A stretch of DNA of 16,338 nt, taken from assembly GCF_040882075.1 (NCBI RefSeq), contig NZ_JBBEBZ010000152.1, forward strand, positions 1 through 16,338, given 5' to 3'. How positions within the stretch are numbered: the first letter of the stretch is position 1; each line of letters starts with the position of its first letter. Positions 6,706 through 13,017 of the stretch are shown here, piece after piece. The notes beneath the pieces are model-generated. The model was given only the letters and a program-made list of their open reading frames with translations. It was not told the origin of the DNA and searched no databases. A program made the position numbers and the translations under genes. Source of the DNA: Nitriliruptor sp040882075. GTDB taxonomy: Bacteria; Actinomycetota; Nitriliruptoria; Nitriliruptorales; Nitriliruptoraceae.

Positions 6706-6928
6706 ATGGCAGCGGCGTGGCGGTTCGACGCGCAGGACGTCTTCGATGACGACTACCTGTTCTCCTACAGCCGGCTCCTCACCGACACGTCACTGACACG
6801 TCACCGGCCTCGACGTGACGTCCCGGTTCCTCGACCGAGCACGCGAGGACGCCCGATCCCGCAGCGTCGAGGTGGACGACGTCCGCGGTGACGTGCGGGA
6901 GCTCGCCTGGGAGGGCCAGTTCGACGCG
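6706..6928 (+). pseudogene. Fragment of a class I SAM methyltransferase
   Basis: The ATG at 6706 has AGGTGAGG at 6694-6701 and opens AWRFDAQDVFDDDYLFSYSRLLTD, the usual N-terminus of small SAM-dependent methyltransferases (FDEDYLxFY...L). About 30 residues that should carry motif I (LDLPCGHGR) are missing. Homology resumes in another frame at about 6800 with VTGLDVTSRFLDRAREDARSRS and VEVDDVRGDVRELAWEGQFDA, motifs II-III of the same family. The internal deletion lies at a tandem GACACGTCAC repeat (6784-6793, 6795-6804). The sequence then ends abruptly at 6928 against an unrelated fragment on the other strand. Without motif I and the C-terminal half it cannot be an active enzyme. The family call is good; the substrate is unknown. 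Confidence 0.75.
6784..6804 (+). repeat. Tandem GACACGTCAC at a deletion point
   Basis: Two copies of GACACGTCAC separated by T lie exactly where the methyltransferase fragment loses about 30 residues and changes frame. This fits a slippage or short-homology deletion scar. Confidence 0.55.
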
Positions 6929-6929
6929 G

Positions 6930-7091
6930 GAGCGCGTCACCGCCGTGGGCAGCGTCGATGACGCGGTAGCCGTGAGCTTCGGGCATCGCCCGCGCCACCG
7001 TCCGCAGGTTGTCCTCGGCGTCGGCTGTGACGGGACCGAGATGGGCGGTCCGTCGCAGCGCGAACGTGGGCAGCACTCCGTGATCCGACAT
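6930..7091 (-). pseudogene. Receiver-domain (CheY-like) fragment
   Basis: On the minus strand, AEDNLRTVARAMPEAHGYRVIDAAHGGDAL reads as the first third of a response-regulator receiver domain (beta1 acidic residues, alpha1, then GYRVIDAAHGGDAL). This segment is common at the end of hybrid histidine kinases and in stand-alone regulators. It stops at 6930, before the phosphoacceptor Asp, where the opposite-strand methyltransferase fragment ends. The preceding residues (GVLPTFALRRTAHLGPVTAD) could be the degraded end of a kinase ATPase domain. No normal start is visible. It is too short and truncated to function. The receiver call is by eye from about 30 residues and is moderate only. Confidence 0.45.
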
Positions 7092-7337
7092 CTGCCGGTG
7101 TACGCCCTCCTCCCGGCCGCGTCACAGATCCGCGTCTACACGGGCGATACCGGGCGGATGACTCCCGGCTCGTCGTGGCTAGGCAGAGGGGGCAGCGAGG
7201 CAGCGCCGGGTCGCGACGGCCGGGCTCGCAAGACGCCAGCTACGCGCCGTCGGCCGCGAGGTCTGACGGTCAGGGCGCTGCGCAACGGCCGTGTCTACCG
7301 TGACGTCGCTGCAGGTAGCCCCCACGGAGGAGCGCCG

Positions 7338-7874
7338 ATGTACACCTACGACGTCTCCGGGGTCCGGATCGAGCTGTCACGCGGAGACATCGCGTCGCAA
7401 CCGGGGATCGATGCGGTCGTCAACGCGGCGAACGCGGCGCTCGAGATCGGTGGCGGAGTGGCCGGTGCGCTGCACCGGGCTGCCGGGCCTGGACTGGCCG
7501 AGGAGTGCCGGCCGATGGCGCCGATCGCACCCGGCGAGTGTGTGCTCAGCGGCGGTCACGAGCTCCCCAACCGTGCGGTGATCCACTGCCTCGGCCCGGT
7601 CTTCGGCCAGGACGAACCTGCGGAAGCGTTGCTGGCCAGCTGCTACCGCACGGCCTTGGAGATCGCGGACGCGAGCGAACTGACCTCCGTCGCGTTCCCC
7701 GCCATCTCCACCGGCGCGTTCGCCTACCCGGTCCGTGACGCCGCCGATGTCGCCTCGGGCACGGTCATCGCGATGGCCCCGCACCTGCAGACGGTTCGGC
7801 TGGTGCGTTTCGTGCTCCGAACCGCGGACGACCTCGAGGTCCGCAGAGAGGCGTTCGAGGCCGCATCGCGGTGA
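7338..7874 (+). CDS. Macro domain protein (ADP-ribose binding)
   Basis: A 178-residue single-domain protein with GGAGGAG at 7326-7332, five bases before ATG 7338. Macro-domain motifs appear in order: RIELSRGDIA, GIDAVVNAANAALEIGGGVAGAL, HRAAGPGLAEECRP, APGECVLSGGHELPNRAVIHCLGP and SVAFPAISTGAFAYPVRDAADVA. These form the ADP-ribose pocket (GDI Asp for adenine, NAAN, the glycine loop, and STGxF for phosphates). The family binds or hydrolyses ADP-ribose and its derivatives. Here the glycine loop reads GGGVAGAL, with Ala where the MacroD/YmdB group has the catalytic Asp (GGGVDGAI). Binding, or another hydrolase mechanism, is therefore more likely than MacroD-type deacetylation. It stands alone, 309 bp upstream of hipBA and on the same strand. 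Its cellular target is unknown. Confidence 0.9.
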   Translation: MYTYDVSGVRIELSRGDIASQPGIDAVVNAANAALEIGGGVAGALHRAAGPGLAEECRPMAPIAPGECVLSGGHELPNRAVIHCLGPVFGQDEPAEALLASCYRTALEIADASELTSVAFPAISTGAFAYPVRDAADVASGTVIAMAPHLQTVRLVRFVLRTADDLEVRREAFEAASR

Positions 7875-8086
7875 GGACACGGTGAGGACACGCCGGTCAT
7901 CGCGATCGGTGACGAGCGTGCGAACGCACCTCAGAAGCAGCCACCGAGGGAGACCACACCCCACCGGCCCGTCGTCGTCCTGCGCCACACCCCAGTTGGA
8001 GAGGACGTCGTGGTCCTCCACGATGTGTCCGCCCGCTGGCCGCACCGACCTGGCCTCGGCGCGGGGGGTCCAGCGGTGTCACGATG

Positions 8087-8115
8087 TTGTCACAACCGGA
8101 GGACCTCGGTATTGT
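8087..8115 (+). promoter_or_regulatory. hipBA promoter (-35 TTGTCA, -10 TATTGT)
   Basis: TTGTCA at 8087-8092 and TATTGT at 8110-8115 are separated by 17 bases, close to the sigma-70 consensus and unusual in this GC-rich sequence. They lie about 70 bases before hipB. The -10 element sits inside an inverted repeat, so repressor binding would block polymerase. The rest of the spacer from 7875 shows no gene. Confidence 0.6.
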
Positions 8116-8125
8116 GACTATACCG
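8107..8125. promoter_or_regulatory. Putative HipB operator 1
   Basis: CGGTAT and ATACCG are perfect 6-bp arms around TGTGACT and overlap the -10 element. HipB proteins bind palindromes as dimers and repress their own operon, so this is the natural candidate operator. Confidence 0.6.
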
Positions 8126-8148
8126 GCACATCCAGCTGCCAAGGATCT

Positions 8149-8168
8149 GTGTTTCGGTACCGACACAC
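8149..8168. promoter_or_regulatory. Putative HipB operator 2
   Basis: GTGTTTCGGTACCGACACAC is a 20-bp palindrome with one mismatched pair. Its centre, CGGTACCG, reuses the CGGTA/TACCG half-sites of the upstream palindrome without the spacer. It lies in the 5' leader, 16 bases before the hipB start. Confidence 0.5.
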
Positions 8169-8183
8169 CGTGAGGAGGTGGTC

Positions 8184-8414
8184 GTGCAGTACTCCGTCCG
8201 CAGCGCCACGGACCTCGGCGCTGCCATCCAGGACGCGCGCCGTGAAGCCGGGCTGACCCAGCTCGAGCTCGCTGAACGGGCCGGTGTGTCCCGCCCGTAC
8301 CTCGCGCACGTCGAACGGGGACGATCGTCGCGGCTGCTCGAGTTGCTGCTCGATCTGCTGCGCGTCCTCGACCTCGAGCTGGTGGTGCGGCCCCGGAGCT
8401 CCCGTGGTGCCTGA
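8184..8414 (+). CDS. hipB: HipB-type antitoxin, Xre-family HTH
   Basis: A 76-residue protein that is almost entirely one Xre/Cro helix-turn-helix domain: LGAAIQDARREAGLTQLELAERAGVSRPYLAHVERGR, followed by a leucine-rich dimerisation helix (LLELLLDLLRVLDLELVV). HipB neutralises the HipA kinase and represses the operon. GTG 8184 is preferred because GAGGAGG at 8172-8178 gives five bases of spacing; the in-frame GTG at 8178 overlaps that site. The stop lies 11 bases inside hipA, indicating translational coupling in the usual antitoxin-first order. Two inverted repeats and a readable promoter upstream fit autoregulation. Length is normal and there are no lesions. Confidence 0.9.
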   Translation: MQYSVRSATDLGAAIQDARREAGLTQLELAERAGVSRPYLAHVERGRSSRLLELLLDLLRVLDLELVVRPRSSRGA

Positions 8415-9654
8415 GCGTCCCACGCGCCTCGACGTCGAGCTGCACGGTGAGTTCGTCGCGCAGCTGCAGGAACGAAGGCGGCAGGGGCGCGTCGAGCTGA
8501 CCTACACCGAGCTGGCCCGCGATCGGTGGCAGGCAGGTCTGCCTGTCATCTCATCCTCCCTGCCGGTGCGGCCGCGGCCCCAGGACGCCACCGCGTTCCT
8601 CAACGGTCTGCTGTCCGAGGGCCAGGCCCGCTACACGCTCGCGGCGCAACGGGACCTGCCCGCCTCCGACGCCTTCGGGTTGCTGGCCTCCTACGGCCGC
8701 GACATCGCGGGTGCGCTGGTCATCTCCGACCCGGACGCGGACCCGACCACCCGCCGGCCGCACGCGGTCGGCTACGCGACGTTCGACGAACTCGCCGCGG
8801 CGATCACGGCGCTGCCGGACCAACCGCTGGGCAGCCACGACGACAGCGAGCTGTCGCTGGCCGGCGTTCAGGAGAAGCTCCTGCTCGTCGCCTCCTCCAG
8901 TCCGACCGGCTGGGCACGACCCGCCGGGGGTCTGCCGTCCACCCACATCCTCAAGCCCGACCCCCTCACGCACCCAGGAGTGGTCGTACGTGAGGCCGAG
9001 GCGTTACAACTGGCTCGCGCGGTCGGGTTGACCACGATCGACCCGCGCATGCTCGATATCGATGGCCGACCGTGCCTGGTCGTCGAACGTTACGACCGCC
9101 AGGCCGGGGCCGACGGCGAGGTCCTCCGGATCCACCAGGAGGATCTGCTGCAGGCGGTCGGCAAGGACCCGGCCGAACGGCACGGGCGGGCCAAGTACCA
9201 GGAAGCGGACGGCCCAGGGTTCATCGACGCTGCCGCACTCCTGCTCGAACGGGCCACCGACCCCGATGAGGAACTTCGCAAGCTCGCCGGCTCGATGGTC
9301 TTCACGGTCCTGATCGGCAACTCCGACGCGCACGCGAAGAACCTCTCGCTGCTGCTCGACCCGCCGGGGACGGTGCGACTCGCGCCGCTGTACGACACGG
9401 TGCCCACCATGTTGTTCCCCAAGCTCGAGGTCCGCTGCGCGATGTGGGTTGGTGGCGTGCACCGCAGCCTCGAAGACGTCACCTTCGAAGCGATGGTGCG
9501 CGAGATGGTTGGCCGACACGCGTGGAAGCTCTCGGAACACCGCGCGGTCGAACTGGTCGACGAGTGGCTGGGATCGATCGCGTCCGCCGCCGACGACACC
9601 CCGACCGGCCGGTACGTGCAGCGTCGTGCCGCTGAGCTCGAACGATCCCGCTGA
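8404..9654 (+). CDS. hipA: HipA-type serine/threonine kinase toxin
   Basis: A 416-residue kinase of the HipA family. HipA of E. coli phosphorylates glutamyl-tRNA synthetase and induces growth arrest and persistence; the target here is not known. The N-terminal HipA_N-like region spans about 10-110. The Ser-containing activation loop SLAGVQEKLLL has its serine at about residue 151, in line with E. coli Ser150. ATP-binding and core motifs follow: STHILKPDP, REAEALQLARAVGLT, CLVVERYDR and HQEDLLQAVG. The catalytic loop GNSDAHAKNLSLL has Asp at about 308, and the metal-binding LAPLYDTVPT has Asp at about 331, matching E. coli Asp309 and Asp332. All key residues are present, so it should be active. 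GTG 8404 and the adjacent GTG 8407 are equally possible starts after GGAG at 8395-8398. It overlaps hipB by 11 bases. Confidence 0.93.
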   Translation: MVPERPTRLDVELHGEFVAQLQERRRQGRVELTYTELARDRWQAGLPVISSSLPVRPRPQDATAFLNGLLSEGQARYTLAAQRDLPASDAFGLLASYGRDIAGALVISDPDADPTTRRPHAVGYATFDELAAAITALPDQPLGSHDDSELSLAGVQEKLLLVASSSPTGWARPAGGLPSTHILKPDPLTHPGVVVREAEALQLARAVGLTTIDPRMLDIDGRPCLVVERYDRQAGADGEVLRIHQEDLLQAVGKDPAERHGRAKYQEADGPGFIDAAALLLERATDPDEELRKLAGSMVFTVLIGNSDAHAKNLSLLLDPPGTVRLAPLYDTVPTMLFPKLEVRCAMWVGGVHRSLEDVTFEAMVREMVGRHAWKLSEHRAVELVDEWLGSIASAADDTPTGRYVQRRAAELERSR

Positions 9655-9850
9655 CCCGCCGACGGCTCGGTCGAGGAGACCCGCTCGATCACGAAGTTGA
9701 CCGACACGTTCGCGTCTGGACACGTTCGTGTTCTGGGTGGGTGGCCGAGGTTCGTCGCCCCGCATGAGCGTGGAACGCGACGCCGCAGCCCAGGCGCAAC
9801 CGACCTCAACCGGGCGGCGGGGAGCGAGTCCGATGACCACCGTGCTCCCA
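9655..9850. other. Convergent spacer with a direct repeat
   Basis: No gene is recognised between hipA and the convergent SQDCDI gene. GACACGTTCG occurs twice (9703-9712, 9719-9728) with a 16-bp period. No clear terminator hairpin was found. Confidence 0.45.
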
Positions 9851-10777
9851 CTACTCCGACGCCAGGGCATCGTCACCTTCGAGTGTCCAAACCGCCCAAC
9901 TTGAGACGTACTGCGAGGACGGGACCCGGTCGAGGCTCGTCGCGTTGACGTTCAGCACGTAGCCACCGCCCGCAGGGAGACGCTTGGCGAGATCCTTTCG
10001 AAGGTTCTTGCTGGCGTTCACGATCCGCTCGTGATGCCAGTCACCGGCCCTGTTGTCCCACAGGCCTGCTGCGTTGGCGGACGCCTCTGATAGGACGGCG
10101 TGCAACTTCACGTTCTGGTCGGTGGCCTCGACGTACCACTCCTCGGTTGCCGCCACCAGCCGCATCACGTCGGTCGGGCTACCTGCCTTCGCGAAGCTCT
10201 TGCTCAGGCTGCGGATGCGAGCACCGGCAGCGGAGAGAACGTCGCGTTCGACCAGGTCGTCGTGGGCAGTACGTCCGAACCGTCGGGCTACCCATCGTCC
10301 GAACCGGGAACGCTGGGGACCGGTCAGCGGAGAGAGCTGCCGGACGCTCTCGTGCAGAAGGGCGGTCTTGTCGACGCTACTGACGTACAGGAGGCTTGCC
10401 ACAGGCCAGCGTTCAGCATCGGGCCGTAGGCCCTTCTCGTCCGGGTACGGGAAGTGACGCGGCGAGTACGGGCCACTTCGCAGCTGGTGCCAGCGAGAAG
10501 CGGGGACGTACACGAGGGGACAGACCACGATGCAGGGTTCCTCGGCCGGGTCGCGCACGATGTCGCAGTCCTGGCTCAGTACCACGTACCAGCCCGCCTC
10601 GCTTTCAACGGTCACCGACCAGAGCGTGTCATCGCCGACCTCGGCGTGCGCGGCTGCTGCAGCAGCAGAAGGGCCTGCGCCGACGATCGTGACCGCCCCG
10701 AGCGAGATCAGGTCCCCTTGACCCAGCGTACGAAGCAGCTGTTCGAGTCGATCCCGTCCCGCCTCAGCGGAAGTCAT
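9851..10777 (-). CDS. Uncharacterised SQDCDI-motif protein of a two-gene cassette
   Basis: A 308-residue soluble protein with no signal peptide or membrane segment. The N-terminal half carries an LGQGDLISLG strand, then ESEAGWYVVLSQDCDIVRD around residues 58-76 and CIVVCPLVYVPASRW. The S/TQ-D/T-CD-I/L block after a hydrophobic strand is a motif I have seen in uncharacterised bacterial proteins, often near mobile or defence genes. Cys71, Cys81 and Cys85 with Asp70 and Asp72 could form a metal or catalytic site, which is inference. The C-terminal half is helical and basic (SKNLRKDLAKRLPAGGGYVLN) and ends acidic (LEGDDALASE). Its ATG overlaps the stop of the upstream HTH gene as ATGA, so the two are translationally coupled. 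A small DNA-binding gene followed by a larger effector resembles a toxin-antitoxin or regulated defence module. Biochemical function is unknown. Confidence 0.75.
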   Translation of the reverse strand: MTSAEAGRDRLEQLLRTLGQGDLISLGAVTIVGAGPSAAAAAAHAEVGDDTLWSVTVESEAGWYVVLSQDCDIVRDPAEEPCIVVCPLVYVPASRWHQLRSGPYSPRHFPYPDEKGLRPDAERWPVASLLYVSSVDKTALLHESVRQLSPLTGPQRSRFGRWVARRFGRTAHDDLVERDVLSAAGARIRSLSKSFAKAGSPTDVMRLVAATEEWYVEATDQNVKLHAVLSEASANAAGLWDNRAGDWHHERIVNASKNLRKDLAKRLPAGGGYVLNVNATSLDRVPSSQYVSSWAVWTLEGDDALASE

Positions 10778-11145
10778 CCAGCAGTCGAGACAAGCACTCG
10801 GCGAGCGGTACCGAAGAGGTCTTCCAGTGCTGTGCGCTCAGGCGAAGGCCCCTGCTCTGGCAGAGCAACCAGAGCGCGGATGTCGCGCTCTGCTGCCGCA
10901 GCCTCGGAGAACGTCACAGCCTCGCCGGTGCCCAAACCGCCGTCCAACGCAAGGGCGGGGCGGCGCAGGCTGCTGGCCTCCTCGAACAGGGCCGCGCGGA
11001 CCTCCTCGAGGTTGAACCGCCGGTGACCCCCTGGCGTCATGTCATGGAGGACGTGGCCGTCGCGTGCGTACTTCTGCACGGTGCTTGGTGCCAAGCCCAG
11101 GGCGTCGGCGATCTGCTTGGTGGTCTGGTCACGCACCCCACTCAC
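10774..11145 (-). CDS. MerR/BldC-like helix-turn-helix regulator
   Basis: A 123-residue protein. Residues 7-52 form a MerR/excisionase-type winged helix: TTKQIADALGLAPSTVQKYARDG followed by the wing MTPGGHRRFNLEEVRAALF. The TPGGHRRF wing is typical of BldC-like and MerR-like DNA-binding domains. The remaining 70 residues are acidic and helical (GEAVTFSEAAAAERDIRALVALPEQ), with no metal- or drug-binding signature, so this part may contact the downstream protein. The GTG at 11145 lies about ten bases after the inferred transcription start, so the mRNA is nearly leaderless; the GTG at 11136 is an alternative. Direct repeats at 11146-11183 overlap the promoter and suggest autorepression. The gene overlaps the SQDCDI gene by ATGA, as expected for the antitoxin or regulator of a two-gene module. 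Confidence 0.8.
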   Translation of the reverse strand: MSGVRDQTTKQIADALGLAPSTVQKYARDGHVLHDMTPGGHRRFNLEEVRAALFEEASSLRRPALALDGGLGTGEAVTFSEAAAAERDIRALVALPEQGPSPERTALEDLFGTARRVLVSTAG

Positions 11146-11190
11146 CTTTCACGGTTATCACGACTATATCGACTTTCACGGTTCATGCAA
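11146..11190 (-). promoter_or_regulatory. Promoter with direct-repeat operator for the HTH/SQDCDI operon
   Basis: On the minus strand TTGCAT (11190-11185) and TATAGT (11168-11163) are spaced by 16 bases, a good sigma-70-like promoter. AACCGTGAAAG occurs twice with a 27-bp period: 11183-11173 in the -35/-10 spacer and 11156-11146 at the inferred start point. Protein bound to either copy would block transcription, so these are likely operators for the HTH protein encoded next. Confidence 0.6.
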
Positions 11191-11255
11191 GCCTCGGCTC
11201 GAGGCTGCCAAGGCGAGCTGACGGTCTGGAGGTGGACCAGGCCCACGGCTGGCTG

Positions 11256-11514
11256 TCAGAGCGGCGAGATCAACGGGTCGAGCATGGAGGCCAGGCGCAC
11301 GTGCGAGTCCAGGGTCGCCTCGATGGAGGCCTCCACGTTCTCGACGGCATCCATCGAGGCGAAGTCGAGGCGCCATCCGGCGTGGAGCGCGACCTGTAGG
11401 AAGAACTCGCGCTGCGCTCTGCCGTTGCCTTCGCGGAACGGGTGGAGGGCGTTGACCTCGCCGAGGAAGAAGCCGAGACGGTCGACCGGGGTAGACGTAA
11501 GGATCAACGGTCAC
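11256..11514 (-). pseudogene. Decayed Fic-domain toxin
   Basis: The 3' end encodes the Fic core: VDRLGFFLGEVNALHPFREGNGRAQREFFLQVALHAGWRLDF, with the complete catalytic motif HPFxxGNGR. A GTG at 11514 opens MTVDPYVYPG, the usual first residues of Fic toxins of this type (DPYxYPG, normally followed by TDVLRN). Between these pieces about 100 residues are missing, and the reading frame changes at about 11495. Fic enzymes transfer AMP or other nucleotide groups to target proteins; here the fold is broken, so activity is unlikely. The GTG overlaps the stop of the upstream antitoxin remnant as GTGA, the normal coupled arrangement. The catalytic part could be translated alone from the TTG at 11507 (83 residues), but it would lack the N-terminal helices. 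Confidence 0.75.
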
Positions 11515-11639
11515 GTGTAGCGGGTGAGCAGCTCCGCGATGGCGTCGCCTGACGTGCCCTCTGCGACGTCGGCTACGAACGACTGTTGCCTGCTTCGCCT
11601 CGAGAGGCAATGCGGCGCCGTGGCGGCGGTGTCACAACT
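11511..11639 (-). pseudogene. C-terminal remnant of the Fic-associated antitoxin
   Basis: Upstream of the Fic start an open frame without any start codon ends SFVADVAEGTSGDAIAELLTRYT, stopping at 11511. A tail of the form xGxxxGDEAIAELLxRY is typical of small antitoxins encoded just before Fic toxins, and the GTGA overlap with the Fic start supports this. The region before it has no homology I can see, so the N-terminus is lost. Confidence 0.45.
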
Positions 11640-11659
11640 TCACGGGCGGCCTGGAGCAG

Positions 11660-11803
11660 CTGCCAACCCGCTCCGATTCCTGTTGCCATCTGTATTTACT
11701 CGAACAGACGTTCGGGCTGCCAGAACCCGAATCGGAGTGCTGCCATCCGCATCACGTGCGGTTGGCAGGGCTGATCGGAGCAGGTTGGCAGTACTCCGAT
11801 TCG
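11660..11803. repeat. Cluster of inverted GAATCGGAG repeats
   Basis: Two nested repeats lie here. ATCGGAGCRGGTTGGCAG occurs on the minus strand at 11660-11677 and on the plus strand at 11774-11791 (17 of 18 identical), an inverted pair. Between and beside them GAATCGGAG occurs in alternating directions: minus at 11671-11679, plus at 11729-11737, minus at 11794-11802. The last two continue as CGAATCGGAGTRCTGCCAWC. The block can fold into several alternative hairpins. It occupies the spacer between the Fic-antitoxin remnant and the HEPN gene. Related copies lie at 13083 and 14039. Confidence 0.85.
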
Positions 11804-11835
11804 TAGCAGCGTTCCAGTTCTCGAGGGACGTCGCG

Positions 11836-12282
11836 TCAGGCGTCACCGATCCGTGACCGTGCGGCGCGCACGACGATGCCGGCGATCCTGGGAACGACAC
11901 CCAGACGCGGGCTGGCCATCCGGTAGTGGTTGGCGTTGCGCTGCACCCGGATGGCGTCCAGCGCCTTCCCGGCCTCGAGCTCCTCGGGCGAATCCCGCAA
12001 CTCTGCCTCACCGAACTGCATCACGGCCACGTGCTGCCCGTCCTCGCCCTTCTTACCGGCCAGCTGGAGACCGAGCTCCTCCATCACCGCGCGAAGGGCG
12101 TCCCAGATGGCGGAGTAGAACGCGTCGTGGGCCGTGAGGTGTTGCTCGGCCTTGCGCAGGATCCGGCCCGCTTCCAGGCGCCCTTCGGCCTGCTCGACGA
12201 GACTGAGAGCAGTCTCGTGATCCGGCTAGCGTGGTTGCAGCAACTGTCCGAGCTGGGCGCGGACCTCTGGTCGCAGCGACAT
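11836..12282 (-). pseudogene. HEPN-domain gene with in-frame amber codon (MNT-HEPN pair)
   Basis: The ATG at 12282 overlaps the stop of the nucleotidyltransferase gene (TGATG). The frame reads MSLRPEVRAQLGQLLQPR, then TAG (12228-12226), and continues in the same frame without another break: PDHETALSLVEQAEGRLEAG, RILRKAEQHLTAHDAFYSAIWDALRAVM, to IRVQRNANHYRM near the C-terminus. Overall length (148 codons), helical content, position and the RVQRNANH segment (an R-x6-H form of the HEPN Rx4-6H motif) fit a HEPN toxin of the MNT-HEPN family, which act as RNases or are AMPylated by the partner. The only lesion is the amber codon at position 19. Reinitiation at 12090/12087 would give at most 83-84 residues. 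It is either a fresh nonsense mutation, a sequencing error, or read through. Confidence 0.72.
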
Positions 12283-12908
12283 CACGACACCCGTCCGTAG
12301 TCGTCGCCGTGCACGCCGACCCGCGGCCCATCGCTCACGCCGCGCAGGAACGCCGTCGAGCGCTGGGCCCACTCCTCGCGTTCGACCGGGGTCGCATTGA
12401 ACGCTGCGCCGGGTACGCGCCCGCCTGCTCGTGATACGAGCTGAAAGATCGCCAACGTGTCCTCCTCGGGGAAATCGGGGTGGTCGGGGTCGAACACGAC
12501 CATCACGTCGATGTCGTTGGGCGGCGGTCCCGGCTCACCGGTGAACCGCTGCGCCCAGGACCCGAACACGAAGACCTGGTCGATCCAGGGCTGGTCAGCA
12601 AGCACATCGCGCAAGGCTGGCAACGGGCCGTAGGTCTGCATCAGCAACTGCCGCAGGGGCGCGGCGTAGGGCGGTTGGTCCGACCATGCGATCGTGCGCG
12701 ATCTTCCCACCCGTGCTTCGGTCAGGATGCCCAGCATGAGCAGCCGCTCAACCTCGCGATGCACTGTGGCGTACTGCGCCGCGGTGCGCCGGGCGAGCTC
12801 GCTGATGTCGAGCTCCTGGCCGGCCGGGGCGCACGCCAGTTCCCCGAGCAGGCGCATCTGTGTGTCGGACCGAAAGATCGGGGCCAAGGCTGGCGCCATC
12901 GCGCCCAT
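12282..12908 (-). CDS. MNT-type nucleotidyltransferase antitoxin with N-terminal wHTH
   Basis: A predicted 208-residue protein. Residues 10-76 form an ArsR-like winged helix (TQMRLLGELACAPAGQELDI, SELARRTAAQYATVHREVERL, GILTEARVGRSRTIAW). Residues 108-140 hold the minimal nucleotidyltransferase motif: FVFGSWAQRFTGEPG with Gly116-Ser117, then NDIDVMVVFD with Asp132 and Asp134. MNT antitoxins of this kind silence HEPN toxins by AMPylating them and often repress their own promoter. The ATG at 12908 is chosen over the ATG at 12920 because GGAGG (12918-12914) sits five bases before it, so the first four codons of the longer form would be the ribosome binding site itself. It overlaps the HEPN gene as TGATG. 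A 38-bp near-perfect palindrome just upstream is the likely operator. It looks intact although its partner is not. Confidence 0.87.
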   Translation of the reverse strand: MGAMAPALAPIFRSDTQMRLLGELACAPAGQELDISELARRTAAQYATVHREVERLLMLGILTEARVGRSRTIAWSDQPPYAAPLRQLLMQTYGPLPALRDVLADQPWIDQVFVFGSWAQRFTGEPGPPPNDIDVMVVFDPDHPDFPEEDTLAIFQLVSRAGGRVPGAAFNATPVEREEWAQRSTAFLRGVSDGPRVGVHGDDYGRVS

Positions 12909-12922
12909 CACATCCTCCATAC

Positions 12923-12960
12923 TATCAACGTTTGTGATAAAGTTATCACTTACGTTGATA
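12923..12960. promoter_or_regulatory. 38-bp palindromic operator of the MNT-HEPN operon
   Basis: Left arm TATCAACGTTTGTGATAA (12923-12940) and right arm TTATCACTTACGTTGATA (12943-12960) pair at 16 of 18 positions around a 2-base centre. This AT-rich block stands out in the GC-rich surroundings and lies 15 bases before the MNT start. It also fits a nested pair of sites (TATCAACGT and GTGATAA half-sites). The wHTH domain of the MNT protein is the obvious ligand. Confidence 0.8.
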
Positions 12961-13017
12961 CTGTGCCGACTGGTGACGCGGAGGCACTCACCCTTGCCGG
13001 TAGCGGTCACCCACACG

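Noticed and set aside
9004..9876. 290-residue minus-strand frame opposite hipA
   Set aside because: It is antisense to conserved HipA motifs and has no protein-family features of its own.
11660..11803. Integron attC-like recombination sites
   Set aside because: The inverted repeats resemble attC in overall design, but no GTTRRRY core is placed correctly and no integrase is in the window.
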